64,000 bases of DNA. Origin: Pararhodobacter sp. (lineage in GTDB: Bacteria; Pseudomonadota; Alphaproteobacteria; Rhodobacterales; Rhodobacteraceae). Location: positions 3,463,501 to 3,527,500 of the forward strand of contig NZ_JAUCBZ010000015.1 in NCBI RefSeq assembly GCF_034676545.1. Direction: 5' to 3'. The position numbers and the translations under genes were made by a program. The notes below the pieces were generated by a model that was not told the origin of the DNA, did not search any database, and saw only the letters and a program-made list of their open reading frames with translations. This document shows, piece by piece, positions 1 to 7,984 of the stretch (positions are counted from its first letter, which is position 1; every line of letters begins with the position of its first letter).

Positions 1-246
1 TCGCGGCGGATCCTGAAAGCGCGGGCACGGCGGCGGCTCAATCCGATCTTCGTCGGATGGCTGATGGGCTGGCCCACCGGGCACGCGCTCTGCGCCTGCT
101 CGGCAACGGAGTTCACCCGCTGGCAGCAGCACATGCGTGGCGCGCTCTCGCATCTGCCCATGGCCTCGGGCCCTTGGATTTGGCGGCCGACGGACGGGCC
201 GGAGGGCCCAGCGCAGATGAACTTGTTTGAAGGATTGCGGCCATGA
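1..246 (+). CDS. C-terminal end of a phage DNA methylase-like protein (partial)
   Basis: The reading frame is open from the first base to the TGA at 244-246, so the 5' part lies outside the window. The visible 81 residues include LNPIFVGWLMGWPTGH, a segment I associate with the C-terminal end of phage-encoded cytosine DNA methylases, which usually read LNP.FVEWLMG(W/F)P. No catalytic motif is in view. The stop overlaps the next start in an ATGA arrangement, so the two genes are probably translated together. The assignment rests on one short motif. Confidence 0.5.
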   Translation, partial: SRRILKARARRRLNPIFVGWLMGWPTGHALCACSATEFTRWQQHMRGALSHLPMASGPWIWRPTDGPEGPAQMNLFEGLRP

Positions 247-902
247 GCATGCAGGGACGGATTAGCCGCAACGGCGGCACAAAGGTGAAACGCGCGCTGG
301 GCGTGCAAGCGGCGCTGGAATGGGCGTTTCGGGTGGAACAAGCGCAGTTGGAACTGCCTCCACCAAAGAATGCAACCGAGGAAGGCTTCGGGTTTGGCCT
401 CGAATACGTCCTGCTGCAGCGCGCGGCGCTGGGCTGCAAGGTTGACGGTGGCCAGCACAAGATGGGCAGCTACACCCATGCCGACGCCGAAGTGATCGCC
501 GCAACTGTCGCAGGGATCCCTGACAATCTCGGCGGCATCCGTATGGCGATCAGCGTCGCCGAAATGGCCCGTGCGGGGATAACGCCCGACTGGATGCCCG
601 GCGCGGTGCCCCGCTGCGTGCCGGTTGACATGAAGCGCAACCGGCATGGTGATCGCGCCGTCAGCGTCGTTGTCGGCACCGAGAGGATACTGATCCGCGG
701 CAAATGGCGTACAATCGAAGTGCGGGCCTGTCCGGTAACCTGGCGGCCGCATCCGGAACAGATCACCTCCGCTCGGCGCGGGTATGAGGATTGGTGGCGA
801 ACGTTGGATTGGGTGAGGGATGGACTGGTAGCCGGGCGGATGCTGCGGGAGATGGAAGTGACGGCAGTTATGCCGAAGGTGAGACCTTGGGGAACCGGGT
901 GA
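243..902 (+). CDS. phage-associated protein of unknown function (219 aa)
   Basis: The ATG overlaps the stop of the upstream methylase-like gene by four bases (ATGA), which indicates an operon. The protein is soluble and basic at the N terminus, with no signal peptide or membrane segment. I recognise no catalytic motif. An aromatic-rich C-terminal region (GYEDWWRTLDWV) is the most distinctive stretch. Its position next to a phage methylase suggests a prophage early or replication-region gene, but that is inference from context. Confidence 0.6.
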   Translation: MSMQGRISRNGGTKVKRALGVQAALEWAFRVEQAQLELPPPKNATEEGFGFGLEYVLLQRAALGCKVDGGQHKMGSYTHADAEVIAATVAGIPDNLGGIRMAISVAEMARAGITPDWMPGAVPRCVPVDMKRNRHGDRAVSVVVGTERILIRGKWRTIEVRACPVTWRPHPEQITSARRGYEDWWRTLDWVRDGLVAGRMLREMEVTAVMPKVRPWGTG

Positions 903-1038
903 CAACGTCAAGATGGGCGGAAGCCGACCTTCGCTGCGCGGCTCACCAACGACAGCGATGCGCAGAAAGCGGAATTTGCAAAGTTTGGCGAAACGGCCGT
1001 TAGCAGTCATTCATCGCGTTGCCTCTAGCGCTGTCCTG

Positions 1039-1782
1039 CTAGTCGCCCTCATATTTCCAGCGCCGCGTCGGCCCTGCCACAACTGCTGACCGCGAAAGGT
1101 CCATAAACTCCCGCTCTTCGCTATGATCGAATGGCCCATCCGCATCCTCCGCATACTTGCGCCACTGCCGACCGAGATCATTCACAAATTCAACCAAATC
1201 CTGGCCCGATTTTTCAGCATAGAGCGGCGCCCACAGAAGAAGCGCATACGGGTTTCCTGGAACTTCGATGTAGTGGTTTGTCTGGTAGATAAACGCATCG
1301 GCGCTACTGTAGCGCTCACCTGCGAGGATGTCCGAACACAGCCGCATGACTAAGTCAGGAGCAAGCGCGCGGAAGCCATCGTTGACCATGACGATAATGC
1401 CCCTCCAACCAACCAAACCAAGCTCCTGTTTCGTTTCTCGAATTTGTCGGTTTGCCTTCTTGATGATCCGTTGCAACGGGGCGCGCAGAATTTTGAGCAG
1501 CTCTCGCCCCAGTGGCGCAGTTAGATCATTTGGGTCACCGTTTGGATTTCGATCAAAAGCAGCTTCAATCTTGCTGACAACGGACGGAGCATCCAAAAAC
1601 TCCGTTTCCAGAACCTTCAGTTCAATGACGACCCTATCATGTCGAAATAGAAAGTCAGCGTTCTGAACTTTCTGCCGAGTAATAAGGGGTGCAACCAATT
1701 CACCTCCGGTCCGCTTTACGAACTCCTGCCAATGAGGTTCGTCGGCCACACTTCTCATTTGGCTGTAATCTTTATCACTCAA
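1039..1782 (-). CDS. PD-(D/E)XK nuclease-like protein (247 aa)
   Basis: Residues about 40-60 read NADFLFRHDRVVIELKVLE. This is the D...ExK signature of the restriction-endonuclease-like fold: Asp at the end of one strand, then E-x-K flanked by hydrophobic strands. I chose the TTG at 1782 because it overlaps the TGA of the upstream gene (TTGA) and has AAGGAAA six bases before it. An in-frame GTG/ATG further up would run deep into the upstream gene. The rest is helical with no extra domain that I recognise. It could be a restriction-type nuclease or a repair-type enzyme; the substrate is unknown. Confidence 0.55.
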   Translation of the reverse strand: MSDKDYSQMRSVADEPHWQEFVKRTGGELVAPLITRQKVQNADFLFRHDRVVIELKVLETEFLDAPSVVSKIEAAFDRNPNGDPNDLTAPLGRELLKILRAPLQRIIKKANRQIRETKQELGLVGWRGIIVMVNDGFRALAPDLVMRLCSDILAGERYSSADAFIYQTNHYIEVPGNPYALLLWAPLYAEKSGQDLVEFVNDLGRQWRKYAEDADGPFDHSEEREFMDLSRSAVVAGPTRRWKYEGD

Positions 1783-2084
1783 ATGGGATTTCCTTCCTTT
1801 TTTAGAACCACGACATTCCCGCCTCTTGCAATCATGCCCTTTTCCTTCACCCAATCCCCGAACTGCTGAACCTCAGGATGTAGCCGACGCAGGTCGGTTA
1901 GAACAAGGTAGTGGCGAGCGTTCAAGCTTTCGGGAAAATCTGGCAAGTTCCTTCGCACCTGCAGCGGGTTCAGCGCTGCACCTGATGCGAATGTCTTGTT
2001 CGTGCTGGTCACGAAGTTCAGCCGGGGCCGCCCCATGTGGGTTTGGGAAATCATTTCGGGCCGCTGGAACGAGGTGCTGGACAC
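1779..2084 (-). CDS. small protein resembling the C-terminal tail of a LysR regulator, probably a remnant
   Basis: 101 codons. Residues about 55-80 (RHYLVLTDLRRLHPEVQQF) resemble the last strand and helix of a LysR-type effector domain, where the family has Y.LV...RR..P.V..F.DWL. The N-terminal half and the HTH domain are absent, so this is either a decayed LysR gene or a chance fusion. Its stop overlaps the TTG of the nuclease-like gene, so translation through it may drive that gene. The upstream edge abuts sequence that I cannot assign. Confidence 0.35.
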   Translation of the reverse strand: MSSTSFQRPEMISQTHMGRPRLNFVTSTNKTFASGAALNPLQVRRNLPDFPESLNARHYLVLTDLRRLHPEVQQFGDWVKEKGMIARGGNVVVLKKEGNPI

Positions 2085-2217
2085 TTTGGCCTATAGCTAT
2101 GCGGCGCGGCAGAATTGTGGGACTGGACATGGAGCGCCGGAAAAGCGATCTTATGTGCAAAGACGGGCCGGAAAAGGCCCCGACCGCTGTTTAGTCCACG
2201 TGGCTGGAAAGGCAATT

Positions 2218-2820
2218 ATGCAAAAACATGACGGCCACACTCACGAAGGCCCAGAGGAAATTCTCGTTTGCATTGTCGATGATAGCTACGGGAAACCAAG
2301 CGACCTTGATGAAGAACAGCAATATGAGTGGTATAAGGCACAGCTAGAAAAGGAGTTTTCTCAAAAATTTGACGAGGTGGATGTTGCCCCCGGTTATTCA
2401 CTCCCTGCATTTGCAACAATCGTCCAAATCGCAACTGAATACTGGCCTGCACTAGTGGCGACGTTCTTTCTTGCGAAACCCGTATCTGAGAATTTGGAAG
2501 CGTGGAGGAATGCCGCGAACTCAATCAAGAAGTATTTTTCCAGACCTGACGTGGTCTTGGGAAGAAATGCAGCGGCGGCATTGGCCGTGGAAGCCGTTTT
2601 TGACGACATGGGGGGCGTTCCCAAGAAAATCGAGTGCCTTCAGTATTTTTGGAGAGACCGCAGGTTCAAAGAAGAAGATTATTCTGATGGCCAATTAATT
2701 CAGGATGGACCTAGAACAGAATACCTAAGCATGGCGGTTCATTTCTATAGGATTCGCGCTGACGGAATCGAATTTGAAGTTGAAGTTGACGGCAAAACCG
2801 TTCACGCAAAACGCGTTTAA
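2218..2820 (+). CDS. hypothetical acidic protein (200 aa)
   Basis: The ATG at 2218 follows GGAAAGG with a five-base gap. The open frame extends upstream to 1996, but that part overlaps the minus-strand remnant and has poor protein character. The protein is acidic and rich in Glu/Asp. The central stretch PALVATFFLAKPVSENLEAW is hydrophobic and may pack against or enter a membrane. I recognise no family. It runs tail-to-tail with the minus-strand membrane protein, sharing the last four bases. Its AT content is higher than that of the phage genes, which fits recent acquisition. Confidence 0.55.
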   Translation: MQKHDGHTHEGPEEILVCIVDDSYGKPSDLDEEQQYEWYKAQLEKEFSQKFDEVDVAPGYSLPAFATIVQIATEYWPALVATFFLAKPVSENLEAWRNAANSIKKYFSRPDVVLGRNAAAALAVEAVFDDMGGVPKKIECLQYFWRDRRFKEEDYSDGQLIQDGPRTEYLSMAVHFYRIRADGIEFEVEVDGKTVHAKRV

Positions 2821-3416
2821 TCCCCATATCTCTCACGCATTTCTTCGAGCATTCGCTTCAATTCGCCAGTCCGGCTCACCGTCACAGTTTCAAGTTCGCT
2901 TGCGTAGACAAGGGGGGCCATACTGCCCCCGTCAAACTCAGCCGCCGCGAACTCCGCTTGAGCTTTTGCATAACTTTCCCAATTCGCTTGTGTTTGGTTA
3001 AGTGCTGCGATTTGGCTCGCTTCCATCCATCCTGAACGCTCCAATGCGACGATTGCGCGCTCCATCTGTTGCCTCGCTAAATCCGCACGGCGGCCAGCTT
3101 CCATATTCATTTCGACTTGGGTCATATAGGTGCTGTCGATAATCTCGATAGCATTTTCGACGAAGGCTTCCTGTTGGCTGTTCAGCACCGCCAAGAATTG
3201 GGCAGCATCATCTCGGGCATGTTTCGCTAGTGCAGGGTCTTTGCCAAGTGATTTCAGTTTTTCCATAATATCGAGAGTAAGGACATTCTCTTCGACATTC
3301 GCCTTTTTTCTGGCGGTAGGAATGAAACGATTGATCCACTCTGTGCTGGCAGGCATGAAAACCGACCGGAAGAGATCGGCGAAGAAACCCAAAACGAAAC
3401 CAACTAACCAATCCAT
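2817..3416 (-). CDS. membrane-anchored protein with a LprI/DUF1311-like C-terminal region
   Basis: I start it at the ATG at 3416 because GGGGGATC precedes that codon; an ATG 15 bases upstream lacks a site. Residues 2-20 (DWLVGFVLGFFADLF) form one transmembrane anchor, with the rest probably a helical domain. The C-terminal part has the spacing of DUF1311/LprI domains (NQTQANWESYAKAQ, then GGSMAPLVYASELE, then RTGELKRML), but the usual cysteines are missing. LprI proteins inhibit lysozyme in some species. Without cysteines this one may be cytoplasmic, so that role is not claimed. Confidence 0.5.
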   Translation of the reverse strand: MDWLVGFVLGFFADLFRSVFMPASTEWINRFIPTARKKANVEENVLTLDIMEKLKSLGKDPALAKHARDDAAQFLAVLNSQQEAFVENAIEIIDSTYMTQVEMNMEAGRRADLARQQMERAIVALERSGWMEASQIAALNQTQANWESYAKAQAEFAAAEFDGGSMAPLVYASELETVTVSRTGELKRMLEEMRERYGD

Positions 3417-3431
3417 TCTGATCCCCCGCAT

Positions 3432-3623
3432 TTATTAAGTGTGAAGTTACGGACAGATTTCGGGTTAGGCAACGTGGGAAGTGGTAAAACAGGCAGCACC
3501 CCGCGACCATCCCGCAGCGCCAGCACCTTTGACAGTATGGCGGTAACGCCCGTATCGGACACCATGTCGATTTCCATCGCGACCGAACGTAGTATTTGGG
3601 CTGGGAGCGGTCAACTGTTGTAC
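3432..3623. other. unassigned stretch beside terminase remnant
   Basis: No gene with a convincing start or protein character is visible on either strand. A minus-strand frame beginning MEIDMVSDTGV looks mildly protein-like and may be more debris of the decayed phage module next to it. Confidence 0.3.
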
Positions 3624-3929
3624 CTAGCACGAAGGTCGGCTCTGGCCGCTCTTGTCGACGAAGTCGGCAGCAAAGTTACTATCCCGCGCCGCATCCGAGG
3701 TCGGCTTGGAGCCCATCTTGGAGATTTCTTGTATTGCAGCCAATGACTGCTCCAGCTCCGACAGCGCGCCCCACCGCTCGGCCCGGCGGAAAACCTCAAG
3801 GATCACGGCATAGGTCTTGCCGCCGCCGCGCCCTCCGTCAAGCAGCAGGTCCCATTCGAGGGGCAGCGACAGGACGCGCGCCTGAAACGGCATAGGCGCA
3901 ATGTCGATGGTGGCGGGGTTGTGCATCAT
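3624..3929 (-). pseudogene. truncated phage terminase large subunit (N-terminal ATPase fragment)
   Basis: The first 50 residues read like the start of a PBSX/Terminase_6-type packaging ATPase: MPFQARVLSLPLEWDLL, then the Walker A box GGRGGGKT. A full large subunit has 400-550 residues with Walker B and a C-terminal nuclease, but here the frame ends at residue 101. After about residue 53 the sequence no longer looks like a terminase, so the break is probably a recombination join. It belongs with the small-subunit remnant at 4719-5117. Both are leftovers of a phage other than the one at 12-37 kb. Confidence 0.6.
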
Positions 3930-3977
3930 TGGGATAGTATAGCCAAATCAGTGACATGCCGCTTTGGGAGATACTTG

Positions 3978-4463
3978 TTGCCTGACCTTGCCCAACTGAC
4001 CGCCGCCGAACTCCTCGCGCTCCATGCCCAGATAGGCGAGGAGCTGCGGTCGCGGGGCGTCGTGCGCACTGCCAACAACCCGACCGGCGACCTTGCCGAA
4101 CACCTGTTCTGCGCCGCCTTCGGCTGGACGCAGGCCCCGAACTCAGAGCGGGGATATGACGCGACCGGGCCGGACGGGACGCGCTTCCAGATCAAGGGGC
4201 GGCGGGTCCACCGGCGCAATCCTTCGCGCCAGCTATCGGCAATCCGCGACCTTGCGGGCGGGCACTTCGACGTGCTGGCGGGCGTGATCTTCGATGATGA
4301 CTTCTGCGTGGTCAGGGCGGCGCTGATCCCGCGCGGCGTGGTGGAGGCGCGGTCAACCTACGTCGCCCATACCAACAGCCATAAATTTATCCTTCGGGAG
4401 GACGTGTGGTCCGCCCCTGGGGTCCGCGACGTGACTGCCGAGGTGGCGGCGGCGATGCCCTAA
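3978..4463 (+). CDS. small protein with a PD-(D/E)XK-like core (DUF6998-like)
   Basis: The core reads ERGYDATGPDGTRFQIKGRR: Asp at the end of one strand, then Q-x-K in place of E-x-K, a pattern found in nuclease-fold proteins such as the DUF6998 group. An upstream helix NPTGDLAEHLFCAAFGW carries the Glu often contributed by the first helix. The start is uncertain. TTG at 3978 has GGGAG seven bases before it, while GTG at 3921 lies inside the opposite-strand terminase fragment. It interrupts the decayed phage packaging module, a common place for nuclease genes. The Q-x-K motif may mean reduced or no cleavage activity. Confidence 0.5.
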   Translation: MPDLAQLTAAELLALHAQIGEELRSRGVVRTANNPTGDLAEHLFCAAFGWTQAPNSERGYDATGPDGTRFQIKGRRVHRRNPSRQLSAIRDLAGGHFDVLAGVIFDDDFCVVRAALIPRGVVEARSTYVAHTNSHKFILREDVWSAPGVRDVTAEVAAAMP

Positions 4464-4684
4464 CCCTTCCCCTTGATGAAATCTTCCAGCGCATCCGCAA
4501 TGATCCTGCGCGGATCACCGAACTCATAATGTGCAGCGTCTTGCTGGACTTCGTGGCTCACGCCCCCGTCCATCTTTGTTGGCTTCCCATCGACAAAGAC
4601 CTTGAGATGCCAGCCGTCCCCGTCGCTGACCATCTTGATTTCAAACGAGCGCCCCTCGTGATCGAACGTCTTAACAGTATGCAA
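4460..4684 (-). CDS. hypothetical small protein (74 aa)
   Basis: A compact protein with an alternating strand pattern in the first half (DGDGWHLKVFVDGKP) and a helical end. It lies between the small- and large-terminase remnants on the same strand and converges with the plus-strand nuclease-like gene, overlapping it by four bases. I recognise no family. It may be a surviving gene of the decayed phage module. Confidence 0.45.
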   Translation of the reverse strand: MHTVKTFDHEGRSFEIKMVSDGDGWHLKVFVDGKPTKMDGGVSHEVQQDAAHYEFGDPRRIIADALEDFIKGKG

Positions 4685-4718
4685 AAGTAACCCTCCCAGA
4701 ATGTCCGGGATGAACTTG

Positions 4719-5117
4719 TCACTTCTTCGGCGTCACGTCCACCAACTTGCGGTAGTCCTCGGGCGTCATGGCGGAGGGCAGGTTGATGTTGACCTGCGCG
4801 GCGCTGCCCTCCAAGGGCTCGCCCGTGCGGTACGAGTGGCAGGCCTTCGAGGCAATGATCACAGCGTTCACTTTACCGTCCATCGCCAGCTACTACAGCT
4901 TGGCAACGAGGCGGTCATGCTCGATGGCCCGGCTCCGGTCCAGCACCTTCTGAACCTCGGGTTGGCGCTCAATAGCCGACACTGGGCCGATAGCGGTTCT
5001 GTCCGCAGAGCGTGAGTTCGCTGCGTCCTTGATTTTGCAGTCGCAGCGAAAGTCCGGAATGACGGGCTGCATCGCAGCGGAGGTAGGCCCGGTCAATTGC
5101 CGGAATGGGCCGTCCAC
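4719..5117 (-). pseudogene. decayed phage terminase small subunit
   Basis: A minus-strand frame is protein-like throughout but carries two consecutive in-frame TAG codons at about 4890-4895. Upstream of them it reads RCDCKIKDAANSRS ... EVQKVLDRSRAIEHDRL. Downstream it reads MDGKVNAVIIASKACHSYR and ends AMTPEDYRKLVDVTPKK. The pattern (helical, basic, short acidic end) and the large-subunit fragment further down the same strand suggest a TerS-like or adjacent packaging gene. The family call is inference; the broken frame is visible directly. Confidence 0.45.
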
Positions 5118-5220
5118 CGTAGGTCAGAAGCTTGACCCTGGCCGTCTCCGCGGGGCAAGAATTGGCACAACGGAACCAGTCGCAAGGTCTGCTATCGCTG
5201 AGGCCGATTGAGGAGATGTG

Positions 5221-6051
5221 ATGAACCCGGAAGCCGAGCTCGAACTGACAGCGTCGCGACACGACGTTCAGCGCCGTTTCGGGCTTTGTCTCCTGCGCCT
5301 GCAGGCCTATGAGATGCTGATGAAGGCCGTCGTCGCGGCACACGATATCTCCGCCCGGGCCGCCGACCTCGAGACAGTGCAGGCCGACCGGGTCGCGAAT
5401 TTCCATGGCAAAACACTTGGGACGGTGGCCGGCGAATTGCTGGGTTCTTTCGTAGTGGGGCCCGAAAGTCAGGGCGCCAGACCAGAAAGGGACGACGCCC
5501 CTTCCGTAAGCTACCGGGCGCAGATCATCCTTTCGGGCGGGGATTTCGAGAAAGCCGAGAGCGACATGCGGGATCTTGTCAAATTGCGCAACGACCTCGT
5601 CCATCATTTTCTTGGGCAGCATGACTTGGCCACCCACGAAAGCTGCCTGAAGGCGCAAGCCGCGTTGGCGCTGGCCTTGGACCGCATCACCCAAGCCTTT
5701 GGGGTCTTGCGCAGCTGGGCCGATGACCTGACGGAGATGCAGGGGCAAATGGCAGCCGCCCTCATGTCATCTGAGGTTCAAGACTATATTGTCGCCGGTC
5801 GCATCCCCTGGAACCTGACGCAAATCGCCCAAGCGCTGCACGAAGCAGCTCAGGAAACTGGAATTGACGGTTGGGCTCCTGTTGCCGCCGCTGTTCGGTG
5901 GGTGAACGCTCGTCATCCGGATGAACAGCCTGAAAACTATGGCTGCACAAGCTGGCGACAGGTTATTCACCAGTCGCGCCTCTTTGATTTACGGTATCTG
6001 ATGTCAGGTGGCTTACGCCAAGCCTGCTATCGCACCCGCCCCGCCAGCTGA
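5221..6051 (+). CDS. OST-HTH/LOTUS domain protein
   Basis: The start is ATG 5221, preceded by GAGGAG; an in-frame GTG sits directly before it. Residues about 215-262 form a LOTUS (OST-HTH) domain: a helical winged fold ending in YGCTSWRQVIHQSRLFDLR, close to the bacterial consensus YG...WR.VI..S.LFDLR. The first 200 residues are all-helical (ESDMRDLVKLRNDLVHHFL resembles HEPN-like or DUF helical bundles). LOTUS domains bind RNA, including G-quadruplex RNA in characterised cases. The role here is unknown. It stands alone, divergent from the terminase wreckage. Confidence 0.7.
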   Translation: MNPEAELELTASRHDVQRRFGLCLLRLQAYEMLMKAVVAAHDISARAADLETVQADRVANFHGKTLGTVAGELLGSFVVGPESQGARPERDDAPSVSYRAQIILSGGDFEKAESDMRDLVKLRNDLVHHFLGQHDLATHESCLKAQAALALALDRITQAFGVLRSWADDLTEMQGQMAAALMSSEVQDYIVAGRIPWNLTQIAQALHEAAQETGIDGWAPVAAAVRWVNARHPDEQPENYGCTSWRQVIHQSRLFDLRYLMSGGLRQACYRTRPAS

Positions 6052-6705
6052 CCACCATCGTTCCCGCAACGGACGGATCGAGGTGAGCCATGTGCCGCTA
6101 TCCCTTGAAATGAAACGCCCAAGGTAATTTCCGCCTCGCCCGACCCAGTTCGGATGGCCGCTTTCGTCTGCTGGCTCTTTTTGCTATCATCAGCACCTAA
6201 CCGACCGCTAGGGGCCGGTAGCGGCCACAGCCCCCCGGCATGGTTCCTCCCGAGCCCTATTCGTATACGGGGGGGCTGAGCGCGGCATTTCGCTAGCGCG
6301 TGGCTTTTTCACCGGGGAAGCCACTTGGAAGCCACCCCCACAGATCGCCTCGGCATTATGACTCATTATCAGTGACTTACCCGGCACGCAGCGCAGGCAA
6401 GGTGGATTTCTTTCGGAAGCCAGGGAAGCCACCTGACGGAAGCCACCCTCGCCGGTAGCCAGCATATAAAGGCACCTCTCGGCCAGGAGCTTTCGGACGT
6501 CTTCGAACACGTTGATTCCACGACAAAAAATGGATTGACATTTCTAGCCCTCTTGACCTACCTATTGATCATCGAAAGAATATTGCCCGCAGGTATCCCC
6601 TCGCTGGCGTTTTCATTTTTCCACATCGCGGATCCCGATTCTGCAGCTGCCACCCTTGGCCGCGCGCATCGGCTTGCCCGCCCTGCCCCACATGAAAGCG
6701 ACCCG
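6052..6705. other. intergenic region with repeats and no convincing gene
   Basis: About 650 bases without a gene I can support. It contains the GGAAGCCA repeat clusters and a TTGACA box at 6535-6540 with no good -10 element at 17-18 bases. A plus-strand stretch at about 6630-6735, ending MKATRWTWFLRRAR and a TAG, may be the tail of a lost gene in front of the methyltransferase pair. Confidence 0.4.
6316..6447. repeat. five copies of GGAAGCCA(CC) in two clusters
   Basis: Copies start at 6316, 6327, 6415, 6424 and 6438, all in the same orientation and spaced 9-14 bases within each cluster. Three extend to the full GGAAGCCACC. They lie upstream of the phage methyltransferase genes. They may be protein-binding iterons, or the remnant of a coding repeat (on the minus strand they would encode repeated VAS residues). 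Confidence 0.5.
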
Positions 6706-7984
6706 ATGGACCTGGTTTTTGCGCCGAGCCAGATAGAAATCTTGGCCGATTGACCGGCTGCGCCCCTATGCCCGCAACGCCAAGGTTCACGGCACGGACC
6801 AGGTCGCCAAGATCGCGGCCAGCATGGCGAAGTTCGGCTGGACCGTGCCCTGCTTGGTGGCCGACGATGGCGAGCTGATCGCAGGGCATGGCCGTGTGTT
6901 GGCCGCCATCATGCTGGGGCTGCTCGACGTGCCTGTAATCCGGCTTGGCCACCTCGACGAAGCAGAGCGCCGCGCATACCGGATCGCCGACAACAAATTG
7001 ACCGAGTTGGGCGAATGGGACGAGGCCATGCTACGCGACGAGATCGCTGGGTTGCTGGCCGAGGATTTCGACCTGTCGCTGCTCGGGATCACCGACGAGG
7101 ATCTGGACGCGCTGCTGCGCGATCCCGATCAGGTCGAAGGCGGCGCGGTCGAGGGCGAGGATGACATTCCCGATCCGCCGGTCACGCCGGTGTCGGTGGC
7201 GGGCGACCTCTGGCAGCTCGGGTCGCCCCGGTCGCACCGGTCGCACCGGCTGATCTGCGGCGACAGCACGTCGGCTGATGTGGTCGGGCGGCTGTTGGGT
7301 GATGTGAAGCCACTCCTGATGGTCACCGACCCGCCTTACGGCGTGGAGTACGATCCGTCTTGGCGCAACCAGGCCGGTGCCGCCAAGACCAAGCGCACCG
7401 GCAAGGTGCTGAATGACGACCGGGCCGATTGGCGCGAAGCCTGGGCGCTGTTTCCCGGTGACGTAGCCTATGTCTGGCACGGCGCGCTGCACTCCTCGAC
7501 CGTGGCCGAGAGCCTGGCGGCAGCGGGGTTCGCTGTGCGCTCACAGATCATCTGGGCCAAGGACCGCCTCGTCCTTAGCCGCGGCGATTACCACTGGCAG
7601 CACGAACCCTGCTGGTATGCCGTGAAAAAGACCGGCAAGGGGCACTGGGCGGGCGACCGCAAGCAGACCACCCTCTGGCACATCTCCGGCAAGGACCAAG
7701 ACGCCGCCACGGTCCACGGCACGCAAAAGCCGGTGGAATGCATGCGCCGCCCGATCCTGAACAATTCCAGCCCGGGCCAGGCGGTGTTTGAACCCTTCAT
7801 GGGATCCGGCACCACGCTGATCGCGGCGGAAACCACCGGGCGGGTCTGCTTTGGCATCGAATTGAACCCGACCTATGTCGATGTGGCCATCGAGCGCTGG
7901 CAGCAATTTACCGGCGCCAATGCCGTGCTGGCTGATACCGGCGAGACCTTTGCCGACCTGAAGGCGAAAAGGCTGGCGGCATGA
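6706..7984 (+). CDS. ParB-N/DNA N6- or N4-methyltransferase, frameshifted near its start
   Basis: The protein joins a ParB/sulfiredoxin-like domain (GELIAGHGRVLAA, RIADNKLTE) to an amino-methyltransferase with DPPYG as motif IV and EPFMGSGTT as motif I in the permuted order. Such phage enzymes methylate adenine or cytosine amino groups and can shield phage DNA from restriction. The first 13 codons (MDLVFAPSQIEI) are in a different frame from the rest. An extra T at about 6742 (ATCTTGG where ATCTGG is expected before PIDRLRPYARNAK) breaks the frame. An open frame restarting at 6824 lacks about 40 residues but keeps the core motifs. Confidence 0.75.

Noticed and set aside
4969..5748. A 259-codon minus-strand frame opposite the LOTUS gene
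   Set aside because: It mirrors the LOTUS gene frame and has no convincing start; the plus strand has a clear domain and ribosome site.
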